Below are positions 1-11,505 of a stretch of 64,000 nt of DNA, piece by piece. The translations under genes and the position numbers were made by a program. Position 1 is the first letter of the stretch, and the number at the start of each line of letters is the position of its first letter. The stretch is from Rickettsia rhipicephali str. 3-7-female6-CWPP. Lineage in GTDB: Bacteria; Pseudomonadota; Alphaproteobacteria; Rickettsiales; Rickettsiaceae. Where the stretch lies: the NCBI RefSeq assembly GCF_000284075.1, contig NC_017042.1, positions 620,001-684,000 on the forward strand, written 5' to 3'. The notes under the pieces were generated by a model. It ran no database searches. It was not told the DNA's origin and worked only from the letters and a program-made list of their open reading frames with translations.

Positions 1-770
1 TTATCGGTAAAGTAAGTACTATGCAATCGGGACTTACTTTAGAATCATTAAATGAACTAATAGAAAAAGCTTTTAAAATAAAGAAATTAAAAGCATTATG
101 TTTAATTATTAATTCTCCCGGCGGTTCTCCGGTACAATCTGAACTTATTGCAAAACGTATTCGTGACCTTGCTAAAGAAAATAAAATAAAAATTTATAGT
201 TTTATTGAAGATATGGCGGCTTCAGGCGGATATTGGCTTGCTTGCAGCGGTGACCGGATATATGCTTTGCCGAGTTCGGTTATCGGTAGTATTGGAGTAG
301 TATCAAGCGGATTCGGTTTTCATGAAGCAATTAATAAACTTGGGATAGAGAGAAGAGTTTATACGGAAGGTAAGAATAAATCAGTATTGGATCCGTTTAA
401 ACCTATTAATAAAGATGATCTTAAAATTATCAAAAATTTGCAAAAGCAGGTTTATGAACATTTTATAGAATATGTAAAAACAAGAAGAGCAGGGAAGTTA
501 ACTCAGCAAGACGAAATTTTATTTAACGGTGAATTTTGGGCAGGGCAAACGGCGCTTGATTACGGCTTAATTGACGGTATAGGTGATATGTATAGCGTAA
601 TGAAAGAAAAATTCGGTGATAATATTAAGTTTCAATATCTGTGTGCTAAGCAGTCTTGGCTTAAAAAGAAACTTGGCATGGGAAGTAAGATATTAACCGA
701 TAATCTTGCTAATTCTTTAATTGATGCGGTAGAAAATAAAATTATTAACGATAAATTTGATATGAAATAA
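1..770 (+). CDS. sppA: S49 family signal peptide peptidase (SppA/SohB-like), 5' end cut by window
   Basis: Serine peptidase of the SppA/SohB family, expected in the inner membrane, where it digests leftover signal peptides. The frame is open back to base 1, so the N-terminus and membrane anchor lie outside the window; the first visible Met codon is at 21. Numbering from that Met, SPGGS (32-36) is the family glycine motif, Ser68 in AASGGYW is the expected nucleophile and Lys120 in GKNK the expected general base. The 52-residue spacing is what I recall for the short Ser-Lys SppA type. The gene ends 1 base before dut, which suggests co-transcription. SppA and SohB cannot be separated from this fragment. 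Confidence 0.85.
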   Translation, partial: IGKVSTMQSGLTLESLNELIEKAFKIKKLKALCLIINSPGGSPVQSELIAKRIRDLAKENKIKIYSFIEDMAASGGYWLACSGDRIYALPSSVIGSIGVVSSGFGFHEAINKLGIERRVYTEGKNKSVLDPFKPINKDDLKIIKNLQKQVYEHFIEYVKTRRAGKLTQQDEILFNGEFWAGQTALDYGLIDGIGDMYSVMKEKFGDNIKFQYLCAKQSWLKKKLGMGSKILTDNLANSLIDAVENKIINDKFDMK

Positions 771-771
771 T

Positions 772-1218
772 ATGACAATAACACAAGTTAAAATTAAAAA
801 ACTAGAAAATTTTTCTGGCAGTCTGCCGGAATATGCTACAGAGCATAGTGCGGGGATGGATTTAATAGCCGCAAACGAGCAACCTATAACAATAAAAGCA
901 GGCGCAATACAGCTAATTCCAACAGGTATCGCTATAGCACTACCGGATTCGTTTGAAGCCCAAATAAGACCCCGTTCGGGTCTTGCCGTTAAACACGGTA
1001 TCACGGTTGCTAATTCACCCGGTACTATTGATGCAGATTATCGAGGTGAAATAAAGGTCATTCTTATTAATCTCGGTAAAGAAGATTTCATTATAGAAAA
1101 AGGCATGCGAATTGCACAGATGATAATCGCAAAGTACGAACGTATATTATGGGAAGAAAGTAGTAGTCTTATGGAAACGATGCGTGGTAGCGGTGGCTTT
1201 GGTTCTACGGGTGTTTAG
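772..1218 (+). CDS. dut: dUTP diphosphatase (dUTPase)
   Basis: Hydrolyses dUTP to dUMP and pyrophosphate, keeping uracil out of DNA and feeding dTMP synthesis. At 148 residues it has the usual length of the trimeric enzyme. All five family motifs are visible: AGMDL (27-31), PRSGLA (67-72), [10 protein letters not shown] (84-93) with the catalytic Asp89, RIAQMI (about 113-118), and the C-terminal glycine-rich [10 protein letters not shown] (138-147) that closes over the substrate. The start lies 1 base after the peptidase stop, so the two genes probably share a transcript. A palindromic repeat follows directly. Nothing suggests damage. Confidence 0.97.
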   Translation: MTITQVKIKKLENFSGSLPEYATEHSAGMDLIAANEQPITIKAGAIQLIPTGIAIALPDSFEAQIRPRSGLAVKHGITVANSPGTIDADYRGEIKVILINLGKEDFIIEKGMRIAQMIIAKYERILWEESSSLMETMRGSGGFGSTGV

Positions 1219-1228
1219 TTGGTCTCTA

Positions 1229-1370
1229 TGTCATTCCCGCGTAGGCGGGAATCCAGAAAAAATAACCTTAATATTGATACAAAAATTACATATTAGGTAA
1301 AAATAAACCTATAAAAAATAAGTTTTTTATAGGTTTTACTGGATTCCTGCGTTCGCAGGAATGACATAAA
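1229..1370. repeat. Dispersed palindrome, family A (full length)
   Basis: Outer arms read TGTCATTCCCGCGTAGGCGG and the near-complement at 1347-1370. The roughly 90-bp core holds its own strong hairpin (CCTATAAAAAA / TTTTTTATAGG, 1309-1335). The same core occurs in the opposite orientation at 15218-15356, so this is a mobile unit rather than a private terminator. It could still act as a terminator for dut. Confidence 0.8.
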
Positions 1371-1441
1371 CGAGCCATGCAACAACGCTTTTAGTAGCTC
1401 GTAATGACTATTAGGTATCCACACAAATCATAAAACTTATT

Positions 1442-3403
1442 ATGAAAATCACAATAAAATTATTAACTTCTATATTCTTGTTATTAGCTTTGAAAGTAAA
1501 TGCTAATTCTGATTCTGTAGATAATGTTAAGCAAGTTTTTACCTATATCGATCAAAAAAATTGGTCACAAGCCGAAGATTTAGCTCTAGAAGTAAATAAT
1601 AAAATTTTAACAAAAATTGTACTTTCTCAGAAATATTTAGATAATAAATATTCAGATAATAGTTTTGAACATGTAATAAGGTTTTTATGCAATAACCCGG
1701 ATTGGCCTCAAAATAAGCTGCTTGAAGAAAGAGTGGAAGAATATCTAAATAATAATACAAATAAAAAAGTAATTTTTGATTGGTTTAGTAAACATCCTCC
1801 TCTTACCGGCAAAGGTTATAAATTTTATGCGGCAGCTGCAAGTAGTTTAATCAAAGATCAGAAGATATTACTACCTATTATTAAAGAGGCTTGGGTATAC
1901 GCCAATTTCACTCCTGAAGAAGAAAATGTATATTACAATAAGTGGCATAAATATTTAACTGCGAGTGATCATTTAGAGCGAATAGAAGAACATTTATGGA
2001 AAAATGATATTAGATATGCTGAGCAATCCCTGAAATATGTAGATCAAGGTTACCGTAATTCTTTTAAAGTCCAAATTGCGATTATAGGTAAATCGCCAAA
2101 TGCTGAAAAGCTTTTTAAAAGTGTTCCTGAAAAATACTATACTTCCGGTTTATTATATCGTTATTTAGATTTAAAAAAAATGCAAAAGCCGACAAAGGAA
2201 ATTATTACTTTGTTTAAGAAAGCTAAAAATAACCGTAAACATTTTGCTAAATGGTGTCGTATTCAGTCCTATTATGCTCGTAAATTCATCGATTACAAAG
2301 ATTTTGCTAATAGCTATAGAATGGCAACGCTTCCTTTTGCTACTTGTCCTGAAACTATAAGGGAGCAGGAGTGGCTTGCGGGCTGGCTTTCTTTAAGTTT
2401 TTTAAAAAAGCCTGATCAAGCATTAGTACATTTTAATAAGTTTATTAAAGTTGTTAAGACTCCGATTAGTTTGGCACGTGGGTTTTATTGGCTCGGTCGT
2501 ACTTATGCAGCAAAAGGCGATAAGCAAACGGCTAGAAAATTTTACGAGCAGGCAGCCAAATATTCTTTTACCTTTTATGGGCAGGTAGCAAATATTGAAT
2601 TAAATAGGACAAAGTTAGTTTTACCTCCTATTCCCGTAATAACTTCTGAAGAAAGGAAAATTATAGAAAATAAAGAGATTATTAAAGCAATAAGGTTATT
2701 GGTTAAATATAATAAAAACTACTTAGCCCTGATATATTCCAAAGCAGCAATGAAAAACACTAAAAATTCTGCAGAAATTCAAATAATTGCGAATATTATT
2801 AAAGCAAATAATAATACCAATCATATGGTTGAGGTGGCAAAAATTGCCGCCCAAAATAATGCTTTTATTCCGGATTATGCTTTTCCAACGCCTTATAATC
2901 TAGTAGGTTTGCCTATCCCACCTCATTTAACTTATGGAATAATTAGACAAGAATCGGTTTTTGATCATAAAGCAGTAAGTTATGCAAATGCTATGGGTCT
3001 CATGCAACTTATTAAAGGTACTGCTTGTGATACCGCAAGATCCATAAATGTTAAATGTAATGTAGCAGACTTAACTAGAAATCCGGTATATAATATTAAA
3101 CTTGGTTCGCATCATTTCAAAAAATTATTAGATGATCATAAAGGTTCTTATATTCTATCCATTGCTTCTTACAATGCCGGAAGTCATAATGTAGTAAAAT
3201 GGATAGATAGGTTTGGTGATCCAAGGGATATAAAAGATACAAGAAAAGTTATTGACTGGATAGAACTTATACCTTATCGAGAAACAAGAGATTACGTTCA
3301 AAGAGTACTTGAAAATGTGCAGATTTATCGGGTAATCTTAAATAAGAATAGTAGTTTGTACTTTAAGCGTGACTTACATGCTTGTGATATAGCAAAAAGT
3401 TAA
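1442..3403 (+). CDS. slt: Soluble lytic murein transglycosylase (Slt-type)
   Basis: Periplasmic enzyme that cleaves peptidoglycan glycan strands with formation of 1,6-anhydro-muramyl ends. An N-terminal signal peptide (about 1-21, hydrophobic, ending in ANA) is followed by a long alpha-helical superhelix region and a C-terminal SLT domain from about residue 485. The SLT signature is RQESVF with the catalytic Glu504, then AMGLMQL and the conserved SYNAG motif. Its 653 residues match the Slt70 architecture. It sits alone between a repeat and a pseudogene. I see no disruption. Confidence 0.9.
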   Translation: MKITIKLLTSIFLLLALKVNANSDSVDNVKQVFTYIDQKNWSQAEDLALEVNNKILTKIVLSQKYLDNKYSDNSFEHVIRFLCNNPDWPQNKLLEERVEEYLNNNTNKKVIFDWFSKHPPLTGKGYKFYAAAASSLIKDQKILLPIIKEAWVYANFTPEEENVYYNKWHKYLTASDHLERIEEHLWKNDIRYAEQSLKYVDQGYRNSFKVQIAIIGKSPNAEKLFKSVPEKYYTSGLLYRYLDLKKMQKPTKEIITLFKKAKNNRKHFAKWCRIQSYYARKFIDYKDFANSYRMATLPFATCPETIREQEWLAGWLSLSFLKKPDQALVHFNKFIKVVKTPISLARGFYWLGRTYAAKGDKQTARKFYEQAAKYSFTFYGQVANIELNRTKLVLPPIPVITSEERKIIENKEIIKAIRLLVKYNKNYLALIYSKAAMKNTKNSAEIQIIANIIKANNNTNHMVEVAKIAAQNNAFIPDYAFPTPYNLVGLPIPPHLTYGIIRQESVFDHKAVSYANAMGLMQLIKGTACDTARSINVKCNVADLTRNPVYNIKLGSHHFKKLLDDHKGSYILSIASYNAGSHNVVKWIDRFGDPRDIKDTRKVIDWIELIPYRETRDYVQRVLENVQIYRVILNKNSSLYFKRDLHACDIAKS

Positions 3404-3420
3404 TTTCTATTAGTGTTTTA

Positions 3421-3450
3421 TTGTGACATATAGTAATATATAAGTATAAT
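3421..3450 (+). promoter_or_regulatory. Candidate sigma-70 promoter before a decayed gene
   Basis: TTGTGA (3421-3426) and a perfect TATAAT (3445-3450) are 18 bases apart. They lie upstream of a strong ribosome site (AAGGAGGAGA, about 3477-3486) and the ATG at 3489. The downstream gene is broken, so the signal may be a relic. In AT-rich DNA a TATAAT alone is weak evidence. Confidence 0.35.
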
Positions 3451-3488
3451 ATGGACACTAATTAAAAATATGAATTAAGGAGGAGAGT

Positions 3489-4461
3489 ATGAAAAAATTA
3501 GAGCAACACTTTAAAAAAACAGCGTAATGATACCGATATTCAAGTAAAGAAATATAAAAACGATCTTGATGTAATCGGCATTAGATATGACCATAAATCT
3601 GCACATGTTGAAGTTCCAAATCATGCTACCGGCGGGTTTGAATATTTTAAATGGGATTGGATGACAAGCACTACGGGTAGTCATTCAGAAATAGTACCAA
3701 GATTTAAGAAAATAGTAAGCACTTTAAAAGAAGCTAAAAGTAACCCAGCCCAGTATGAAAACTTAGTATCTAACTTGGATGCTAGTACTAAAAATGCACT
3801 TGAGGCTACTATTAAGAGTAATAATATTACTGTACCGACACAAGACACTAATAAGGTAATGTCAGAAATATTATCAGGAATGCAAACATGGCTAGATACA
3901 AAAAGTCATATCCCTATGGACCTTAAACAAAAATTTTTAGATTTAGGTTCTAATAATTTAGAACTATTCATAAAAGCTGCTTATAACAAATTTAACAATA
4001 CGTGGATAGTTTAAAGAGTTTCTTGATAATGCTGTAAAAACTGGAGAAGAAGGTAGAAAATATCTAGCCGATTGTGATTGTAGTTCAACTGACCAGCTAT
4101 GGACAAAGCTTGTTGAACCTAAAATAGAAAATCTTAGAATAAGCGAAAATTCAACTGATAAATCTGAAGATGATGAAATATCAGAGGCTTCGGCGAATAA
4201 ACTTGGAGAAAAAGTAAAGACTTTAGCACTATCTATCTAATACTCATGAACTACCAGCGCAAAAAGAAGCATTAAAGCTTGTATATGATATGAGGAAAGG
4301 TAATATAGATAAAGCAACTGTTGTTAAGAACATTAATTTTTTTGGTCAGGACGCTACTTTATTTAGGTTGGTTTGTAGAATATAGTGGCCTTACTATTGA
4401 CCAAATCAAGGCTAAAGCAGTAGAGCTTACCGGTGATGCTGCTGCTTTTTATTTAGAATAG
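3489..4461 (+). pseudogene. Frameshifted hypothetical gene
   Basis: Family not recognised. A good ribosome site precedes ATG 3489, which reads MKKLEQHFKKTA and then stops. Shifting frame in the following A7 run gives a continuous product (RNDTDIQVKKYKND and on) that joins the open segment 3661-4014. Further shifts near 4005, 4240 and 4370 restore reading through LDNAVKTGEEGRKYL, THELPAQKEALKLVYD and FVEYSGLTIDQIKAKA, ending at TAG 4459-4461. The restored protein would be about 320 residues, soluble and without obvious domains. At least four disruptions mean the gene is dead. It may be intact in relatives. Confidence 0.75.
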
Positions 4462-4544
4462 TTTCTTAAGGTTATTCTCATTTTCTATGTCATTTCTGTT
4501 CCCTTTTATGTCATTCCTAGCTAAAATGGGAATCCAGTGCTTGC

Positions 4545-4632
4545 CTCTGTCATAGCGTGGCTTGTCCACGGTATCTAGAAAAAATAAAATAAAGACTGGA
4601 TGCCGTGGTCAAGCCACGCTATGACATAGTAG
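4545..4632. repeat. Dispersed palindrome, family B
   Basis: Arms contain CATAGCGTGGCTTGTCCACGG and its complement GCCACGCTATG around an A-rich spacer bounded by ATCTAG and CTGGAT. It follows a degraded family A half-site (TCATTCCTAGC, about 4515). It is intergenic, between a pseudogene and the LD-carboxypeptidase gene. Confidence 0.7.
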
Positions 4633-4671
4633 GTTTACCTGTTCATATAACAATACCTATCAATTATATTC

Positions 4672-5619
4672 ATGATTCTTAAAAAGATATCTTTACTAAT
4701 AATATTATTTTTTTCAATATCAACTTTTTCTGCTGGTCATAGTCTAAAAAATATCTCTATTACTGTTGTTGCTCCGGCAACAGGAGCGGATAATAAAACC
4801 TTGTCGGATTTAAAAAATATTAATGGACTAAATTTACAAATTCCTTCTAAGTGTTGTGCTAAAGGTAAGCTACCCTTTCTTGCAAGTAGCGATGAAGTAA
4901 GATTTAATTGCCTGCGGGATGCATTATTTGATGAGTCTGATAATATAGTATGGAGTTTACGAGGTGGTTACGGCTCTGCGAGAATAATTCCCGATTTACT
5001 AAAGCTATCAAAACCAAATAAAGAGAAATTATTTATAGGGTATAGCGATATAACGGCGTTACATCTTTTTCTATCACAAGAATGGGGCTGGAAAACTATT
5101 CACGGCAGTAATATAGCCGATCTCTTAAAGCCGGAACAAGATCAAGGTAATTTTACCAAGATTGCTGAAATATTAAAAGGTAAAGTAAAGCAGGTTACTA
5201 TAGATAATTTAGTGCCTCTTAACGATATAGCAAAATCAAGTGATCTTGTTAACGGCAAACTAACAGGCGGTAACTTAACTATGGTGCAGACTAGTATAGG
5301 AACGAGTTGGCAAATAAAGACTAAGGGCAAAATTCTTTTTTTAGAAGATGTGAATGTAGCTCCTTTTAGATTAGATCGTGAGCTTTTACACTTAAAGCAA
5401 GCAGGGTTACTTGAGGATGTTAAGGCTATAATATTTGGTTCATTTGGTAAAGATCTTGATGCCATAATGTTAGTGCTTCGTAATTTTGCAGATAGTTTAG
5501 ATATACCGGTATTTAAAACAAATAGATTCGGTCATGAAAAAATTAATGATCCGATTATTTATAATACGAATAGTAAGATTATTAAAAGTAAAGAATTTAA
5601 GTTAGTGATGGGGTTGTAA
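4672..5619 (+). CDS. ldcA: LD-carboxypeptidase (S66 family)
   Basis: Muramoyltetrapeptide carboxypeptidase family; such enzymes remove the terminal D-Ala from murein tetrapeptides during recycling. At 315 residues it fits the family, and an N-terminal hydrophobic stretch (about 1-20) looks like a signal peptide. RGGYGSARI (about 103-111) and IGYSDITALH with the nucleophile Ser125 are the hallmark of S66 peptidases. The C-terminal half carries LEDVNVAPFRLDREL. A signal peptide would put it in the periplasm, unlike cytoplasmic E. coli LdcA; some family members (MccF type) act on other substrates, so the substrate is inferred. Confidence 0.88.
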   Translation: MILKKISLLIILFFSISTFSAGHSLKNISITVVAPATGADNKTLSDLKNINGLNLQIPSKCCAKGKLPFLASSDEVRFNCLRDALFDESDNIVWSLRGGYGSARIIPDLLKLSKPNKEKLFIGYSDITALHLFLSQEWGWKTIHGSNIADLLKPEQDQGNFTKIAEILKGKVKQVTIDNLVPLNDIAKSSDLVNGKLTGGNLTMVQTSIGTSWQIKTKGKILFLEDVNVAPFRLDRELLHLKQAGLLEDVKAIIFGSFGKDLDAIMLVLRNFADSLDIPVFKTNRFGHEKINDPIIYNTNSKIIKSKEFKLVMGL

Positions 5620-5629
5620 AGCACTATTG

Positions 5630-5832
5630 CGAGCAGTTGCTAAGCCATCATTGCGAGCGACTGAAAGCCTTGTTGCATGGTTTGTTTATGTCATTCCCGC
5701 GTAGGCGGGAATTCAGTACTTTAAAACTTTTTTTAAAGCTCGATTTATCTCGCTTTACCCTAGATTCCCGCCTACGCGGGAATGACATCGAGTCTTAAGT
5801 TGACACCCATGCACCTTCGCAGGAATGACATA
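5630..5832. repeat. Composite repeat block (family C fragment, linker, family A)
   Basis: Two partial family C half-sites (CATTGCGAGCGACTG) are followed by the recurring linker CCTTGTTGCATGG (5668-5680). A complete family A palindrome runs 5689-5791 with arms ATGTCATTCCCGCGTAGGCG and complement, then another half-site (CGCAGGAATGACAT). It fills the convergent gap between ldcA and addB. Confidence 0.7.
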
Positions 5833-5838
5833 ATTAGC

Positions 5839-8355
5839 CTATCGACTCAAATGCAAATAATCATTATACTTTGATAAGTTCAAATCATAAGAAAAGAATT
5901 TATTTGTAATATAATGTTCAAGTAATTTTACTAATCCTGCTTTATGTCTATTTAAAGTTTCGATGCTTAAAGCTATTTCCGTTGTTTGCACATAAGGTTC
6001 GGTACTAGTTATTTTTATGTAGGCGATAGTAATATTGTTATTCATAACTGGATTCCCGCTTTCGCGGGAATAACACAAAAGGGGTTGGGGATGACATAAA
6101 AGGGACAGAGAATTACATTTCGTAAATCCGTTTTCTAGTAACATCAAACTTTCTATGATAAGTTGCGGAGAGAGTCCAAGTTCTATTTCTTTCTTAGTCG
6201 GAATAGTACCGGTCTTATAATCTAGTATAGTTATATTGTTTGATTTACTTATTTCAATTCGGTCAGCTATACCGATTATTTTTATATCTTGACCTACAAT
6301 ATTTAGCCGTAACTCCCCTTTAGTTTCAAAATAGATTTCTTTGCAGTTTTTTCGGCGTTCTATATCAAATAAAATAAAAGCTTTGCTGAAAGCCGTGAGT
6401 TTTATTTGCCAAGTTTTTTTTGTGTAGCTTGGTAAAATAGTGCTATATAAAATATGATTACCGATATTTATTAAAGCATTTTGTTTATCAAGCAAATTTA
6501 AATTAATATATTGTTTGTCGTAATTTTTAGAATATTCCTCTAAAACTTTATGAATCAAATTACCGAAATCCGATATTTTAGGCTCTTCCCATATATGATC
6601 TTTTTTACGTAGTCCAAGAATTTTCTTAGCATAAAAACCGTATGGGTTTCTTATTAATGTTTCTATTTCGGTTACTGATAAGGTGGTTGGGAAAGAGGGG
6701 CTGTGGATCTCAATACTCTTATCATACCGTGGCTTGACCACGGTATCCATATAATTACTAGACCCCGTGATCAAGTCACGGGGTAACACAGAACCTTTTT
6801 CTAGCTTCAAAAATAAATTACTCGGCACTGACAACTTCCCATCATATTTTTTAGCATTCAGTATAACTATTTGTTTATTTTGTAGAAATAAATTGAAGTA
6901 ATCTGAATATAGAGTAGGGGCGATTTCATCGTAATCTATATTTAGTATCTGCAAGGCTTTCTTGCTAAGCCATGGGTGAGCTTTAGCACTAAGTGTCCAG
7001 TTTTCATTATTAAAATGCGGTAATATAATTAAGTCAAATTCACATAATGCTAAATCTTCAGGCCGTCCTATAATAATACTAGTAGTGTTGGTATTTTTGT
7101 AATGTTTGATATTAGAAAGTAAAAAAGAAAAAATTTTAGGAAAATCCTTTTTATCCGTTGAATTTATATATTTACTATATGCGGTTAAATTTGTTAAAAA
7201 CTCAAGTAGTTCTGCTCCTCCTTCTTTTTCCCAAATAGTAGGCAAAAGTTTTTCAGTTATTTCTTTAGTTAAGGTTAGAATAGCTTGTATATTATGTGGG
7301 GTATCGGTAAATAAAATATCTATTAAGTTACGGCAATACTCTCTTATATCCTCATTATCAAATTGTAATTGCAATAAATATTTCGGTGAGGATATAAAAC
7401 GGTTTTTATTAGATAGCATTAACTCTAACTGCTGCACAGTAGGGCAGTTAATTAAAGGATTTTTAAGTAATAAAAATAGAAGTTTTAAATCAAAATTATT
7501 ACATAATATTTTAATAATGGAAGTTAGTAATTCACCTATATTAGTAAGCCTTAAGTCATTACCTAGTAGATCTTCATATTTGTCTAAAAAATTACAATAT
7601 ACTCTTTTAAGCTTATTATTATTTGTAACGATTGCAATCCGTCTGTCTTTATTACGGCTACATATATAAGCTATTTGTTTAGTTTCTTCATAAATGTCAT
7701 TAGGTTCATAATAAGATATACCATCGCTAATCTGCTTGGAGGCAGGATTATAGTGAATTATGTAATCCTTTAATTCTTCTTCAAATCTTTTAAAAAAAAC
7801 ATTAGGCTTGAATATTCCGGCGAGTATTACCTGCTTATGTCCCTTTTTTATTTTTATTATTTCTTCTTGTAATAGCTTGAATTTATAAACTGCTTTAGTT
7901 TGTTTTTGAGTACACGATATTTCTTCTTGCCATCTTAAAAAGCAATATTCTAGAAGTTTATAAATCTTTTGCCAATAGTTAGAATTGTTATAGACTTCAA
8001 TTAATTTTATATCGATATTATTGATTATAAGATCATTAAACAATTTTCTTAAAAGTTCTGCAGTTTTTAATGATTCATTTTTATTAAAAGGTAATTCTTT
8101 ATATTCGGTGATAATGGATGATAAAATAAGTAATTCTTCTATTTTAGATATATAATCCGAATCGGTTTTTTTTGAAATAAGAGAATTAAAAGGAATAATG
8201 ATAGGTAATTTAATTTTATATTTATCGGTTAAAATCTTCTTTAATTCTAGGCACGAGAAATTATTAGGCAATATTATTTGAACTTCTGTACCTTTACCTA
8301 ATTTATCAATGATATACTCAGCAAAACTTTTCAAAAAAGAATAATCAGCAGTCAT
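5839..8355 (-). CDS. addB: Double-strand break repair protein AddB
   Basis: Subunit of the alphaproteobacterial AddAB helicase-nuclease, the RecBCD counterpart that processes double-strand ends for recombination. The N-terminal half resembles an inactivated helicase. The C-terminal third carries a PD-(D/E)XK nuclease: [14 protein letters not shown], then GIADRIEI and ILDYKTG with the metal-binding Asp and Lys. At 838 residues it is shorter than the roughly 1000 typical of free-living relatives. Two palindromes are read in frame: family B at about residues 520-544 and family A at about 745-770 (YSRESGNPV). AddA is not in this window. The frame is open throughout, so it is probably functional. 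Confidence 0.85.
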   Translation of the reverse strand: MTADYSFLKSFAEYIIDKLGKGTEVQIILPNNFSCLELKKILTDKYKIKLPIIIPFNSLISKKTDSDYISKIEELLILSSIITEYKELPFNKNESLKTAELLRKLFNDLIINNIDIKLIEVYNNSNYWQKIYKLLEYCFLRWQEEISCTQKQTKAVYKFKLLQEEIIKIKKGHKQVILAGIFKPNVFFKRFEEELKDYIIHYNPASKQISDGISYYEPNDIYEETKQIAYICSRNKDRRIAIVTNNNKLKRVYCNFLDKYEDLLGNDLRLTNIGELLTSIIKILCNNFDLKLLFLLLKNPLINCPTVQQLELMLSNKNRFISSPKYLLQLQFDNEDIREYCRNLIDILFTDTPHNIQAILTLTKEITEKLLPTIWEKEGGAELLEFLTNLTAYSKYINSTDKKDFPKIFSFLLSNIKHYKNTNTTSIIIGRPEDLALCEFDLIILPHFNNENWTLSAKAHPWLSKKALQILNIDYDEIAPTLYSDYFNLFLQNKQIVILNAKKYDGKLSVPSNLFLKLEKGSVLPRDLITGSSNYMDTVVKPRYDKSIEIHSPSFPTTLSVTEIETLIRNPYGFYAKKILGLRKKDHIWEEPKISDFGNLIHKVLEEYSKNYDKQYINLNLLDKQNALINIGNHILYSTILPSYTKKTWQIKLTAFSKAFILFDIERRKNCKEIYFETKGELRLNIVGQDIKIIGIADRIEISKSNNITILDYKTGTIPTKKEIELGLSPQLIIESLMLLENGFTKCNSLSLLCHPQPLLCYSRESGNPVMNNNITIAYIKITSTEPYVQTTEIALSIETLNRHKAGLVKLLEHYITNKFFSYDLNLSKYNDYLHLSR
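6046..6078. repeat. Family A palindrome inside addB
   Basis: CTGGATTCCCGCTTTCGCGGG and its degraded partner are read in the addB frame as YSRESGNPV. The insertion lies within the C-terminal nuclease region, between the DYKTG motif and the last helices, and does not break the frame. Confidence 0.7.
6722..6796. repeat. Family B palindrome inside addB
   Basis: TACCGTGGCTTGACCACGGT and CCCCGTGATCAAGTCACGGG flank a short spacer. It is read in the addB frame as PRDLITGS...DTVVKPRYD, about residues 520-544, just before the nuclease domain. Confidence 0.75.
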
Positions 8356-8504
8356 AAATAATGTTTTTGACGCTAATATAGCAGATCAAAGGTTCGAAAT
8401 CTTGTTTAAAATGATAATATAGTACAATAAATAATATTTGATTATTAGTTTCTTATTAAGTATCTTAAAATATATTAATTTAAATTTAATAAATAAGGTA
8501 TCAT

Positions 8505-8852
8505 ATGAAAATTTTTATTATATTATTTACTATTATAGTCTCTATAACATGAGTTTATGCTAATAATTTAAACTCACATATAGCTTATTGTGATAATATA
8601 CAAGTAGAACAACAAGAAGATTTGGTAATACAAAAATTGGTTAAACTATTTGTGACTGAAATTAATTGTATTATTAGCGGCTGTTTACAACAATGGGATG
8701 TGCAAGATAATCGGGTAAAATATTCAATTGCTTGGCAAGAACAATGTGGACCTGTAATTTATGGTCAGTATCAACTAGAAGACAATGGTAGAGGTTCTAC
8801 TTTCGTATATGAACGCTCTAAAAATTCCGTATGTTGCCGCTTGGATATATAA
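8505..8852 (+). pseudogene. Small secreted protein gene with one in-frame stop
   Basis: Family not recognised. ATG 8505 begins a textbook signal peptide (MKIFIILFTIIVSIT), then a TGA at 8550-8552 interrupts it. The same frame goes on without a break through VYANNLNSHIAYCDN to the stop at 8852. The whole gene would be 115 residues with a mature domain of about 95, including several cysteines and a C-terminal CCRLDI. Only one base (TGG to TGA) is needed to explain the lesion. Translation from the internal TTG at 8622 would give an unexported fragment. Recent death is the simplest reading; readthrough or sequencing error are alternatives. Confidence 0.6.
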
Positions 8853-8898
8853 TAAAGCGTTTGTAATATGTTCATCTAATGATGTTAAAAACTAATAT

Positions 8899-9627
8899 TT
8901 ACTTACTAACTTTTACGAATTCTTTAAATAATTCTAAATCTACTCCATTATCGTTAAGATATTCAGGATGCCATTGAACGCCGATAACAAATTTATGTTT
9001 TGTTGATTCGATGGCTTCAATTATACCGTCTTCTGCTTTTGCAGATACGATAAGATCATTACCAAGTTGTTTAGCAGCCTGGTGATGAGTCGAATTAACC
9101 ATAGTTTGTAGCTGATTATTAGCTATTTTAGCAAGTTTAGTATTTGCTTCTATATTAATTGCATGCGAAACGATGTTTTTAGGCGAAGGTTGTGTATGAT
9201 TAATTACAGTTTCAATATAATCAGGAATATGTTTAATGAGCGTACCCTTAAAAATAACGTTTAATAACTGCATACCTCGGCATATTCCTAAAACCGGAAT
9301 ATCTCTCTCTAATGCTTTCTTTAAAACTAATATCTCAAAATTATCACGTTCTTCATTGGAAACTACTACATCTTCGGCGTATTCCGGCTCATAAAATTTA
9401 GGATGTATGTCCTCATCACCGCCTGGCATTACAACACCATCAACAAGTTCCATAAGCTGATTTATTGTATCACTTTGATAAGGTAATAATAGCGGTACAC
9501 CGCCGGCTGCAATAATCGCATCGGTATAGTTTCTTCGCAAGGCGTACCATGGAAAAGCAGCGTAAGTATATTTTTCACAATTTTGAGCTAAATCAGGTGT
9601 AACACCTATTATCGGTTTTTTATACAT
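8899..9627 (-). CDS. Class I glutamine amidotransferase-like hydrolase (C26, PuuD-like)
   Basis: Member of the gamma-glutamyl-gamma-aminobutyrate hydrolase / peptidase C26 family, cytoplasmic. MPGGDEDIHP (67-76) is the oxyanion region, GICRGMQ carries the nucleophile Cys116, and the C-terminal VQWHPE gives the catalytic His and Glu. At 242 residues it has the usual family length. In other bacteria PuuD frees GABA from glutamyl-GABA in putrescine breakdown, but no other put genes are nearby, so the substrate is unknown. Confidence 0.85.
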   Translation of the reverse strand: MYKKPIIGVTPDLAQNCEKYTYAAFPWYALRRNYTDAIIAAGGVPLLLPYQSDTINQLMELVDGVVMPGGDEDIHPKFYEPEYAEDVVVSNEERDNFEILVLKKALERDIPVLGICRGMQLLNVIFKGTLIKHIPDYIETVINHTQPSPKNIVSHAINIEANTKLAKIANNQLQTMVNSTHHQAAKQLGNDLIVSAKAEDGIIEAIESTKHKFVIGVQWHPEYLNDNGVDLELFKEFVKVSK

Positions 9628-9698
9628 TTTATTATCGTTTTATTATTTTTCTGTCAGCTATGTCATTCTTCATAGTACCGGACAGTGCATAAAGGTCC

Positions 9699-9802
9699 CG
9701 TCATTGCGAGCCAGTATTTATGTTGACGTGGCAATCTCAGGAGTTTTTTTATATTATCTTATGAGATTGCTGCGTCGTTGCTAACGCAACTCCTCGCAAT
9801 GA
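9699..9802. repeat. Dispersed palindrome, family C, with linker
   Basis: GTCATTGCGAGCC and CTCGCAATGATGAC form the outer arms, with GGCAATCTCAGGA and GAGATTGCTGCG as inner arms. The recurring linker follows (GCATCCACGCAGCAAAGCC, 9810-9828). It lies between coxA and the C26 gene, downstream of coxA. Confidence 0.75.
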
Positions 9803-9832
9803 TGACTTGGCATCCACGCAGCAAAGCCACTA

Positions 9833-11500
<1,668 letters not shown>

Positions 11501-11505
11501 TTATC

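Noticed and set aside
7106-7669. 187-codon open frame antisense to addB
   Set aside because: It is the reverse complement of a well-supported addB frame, has no recognisable motif or ribosome site, and long antisense frames are expected in such AT-rich coding DNA.
8380-8420. AGGTTCGAAATCT looked like a tRNA T-loop
   Set aside because: No acceptor stem, anticodon arm or D-arm could be folded around it on either strand.
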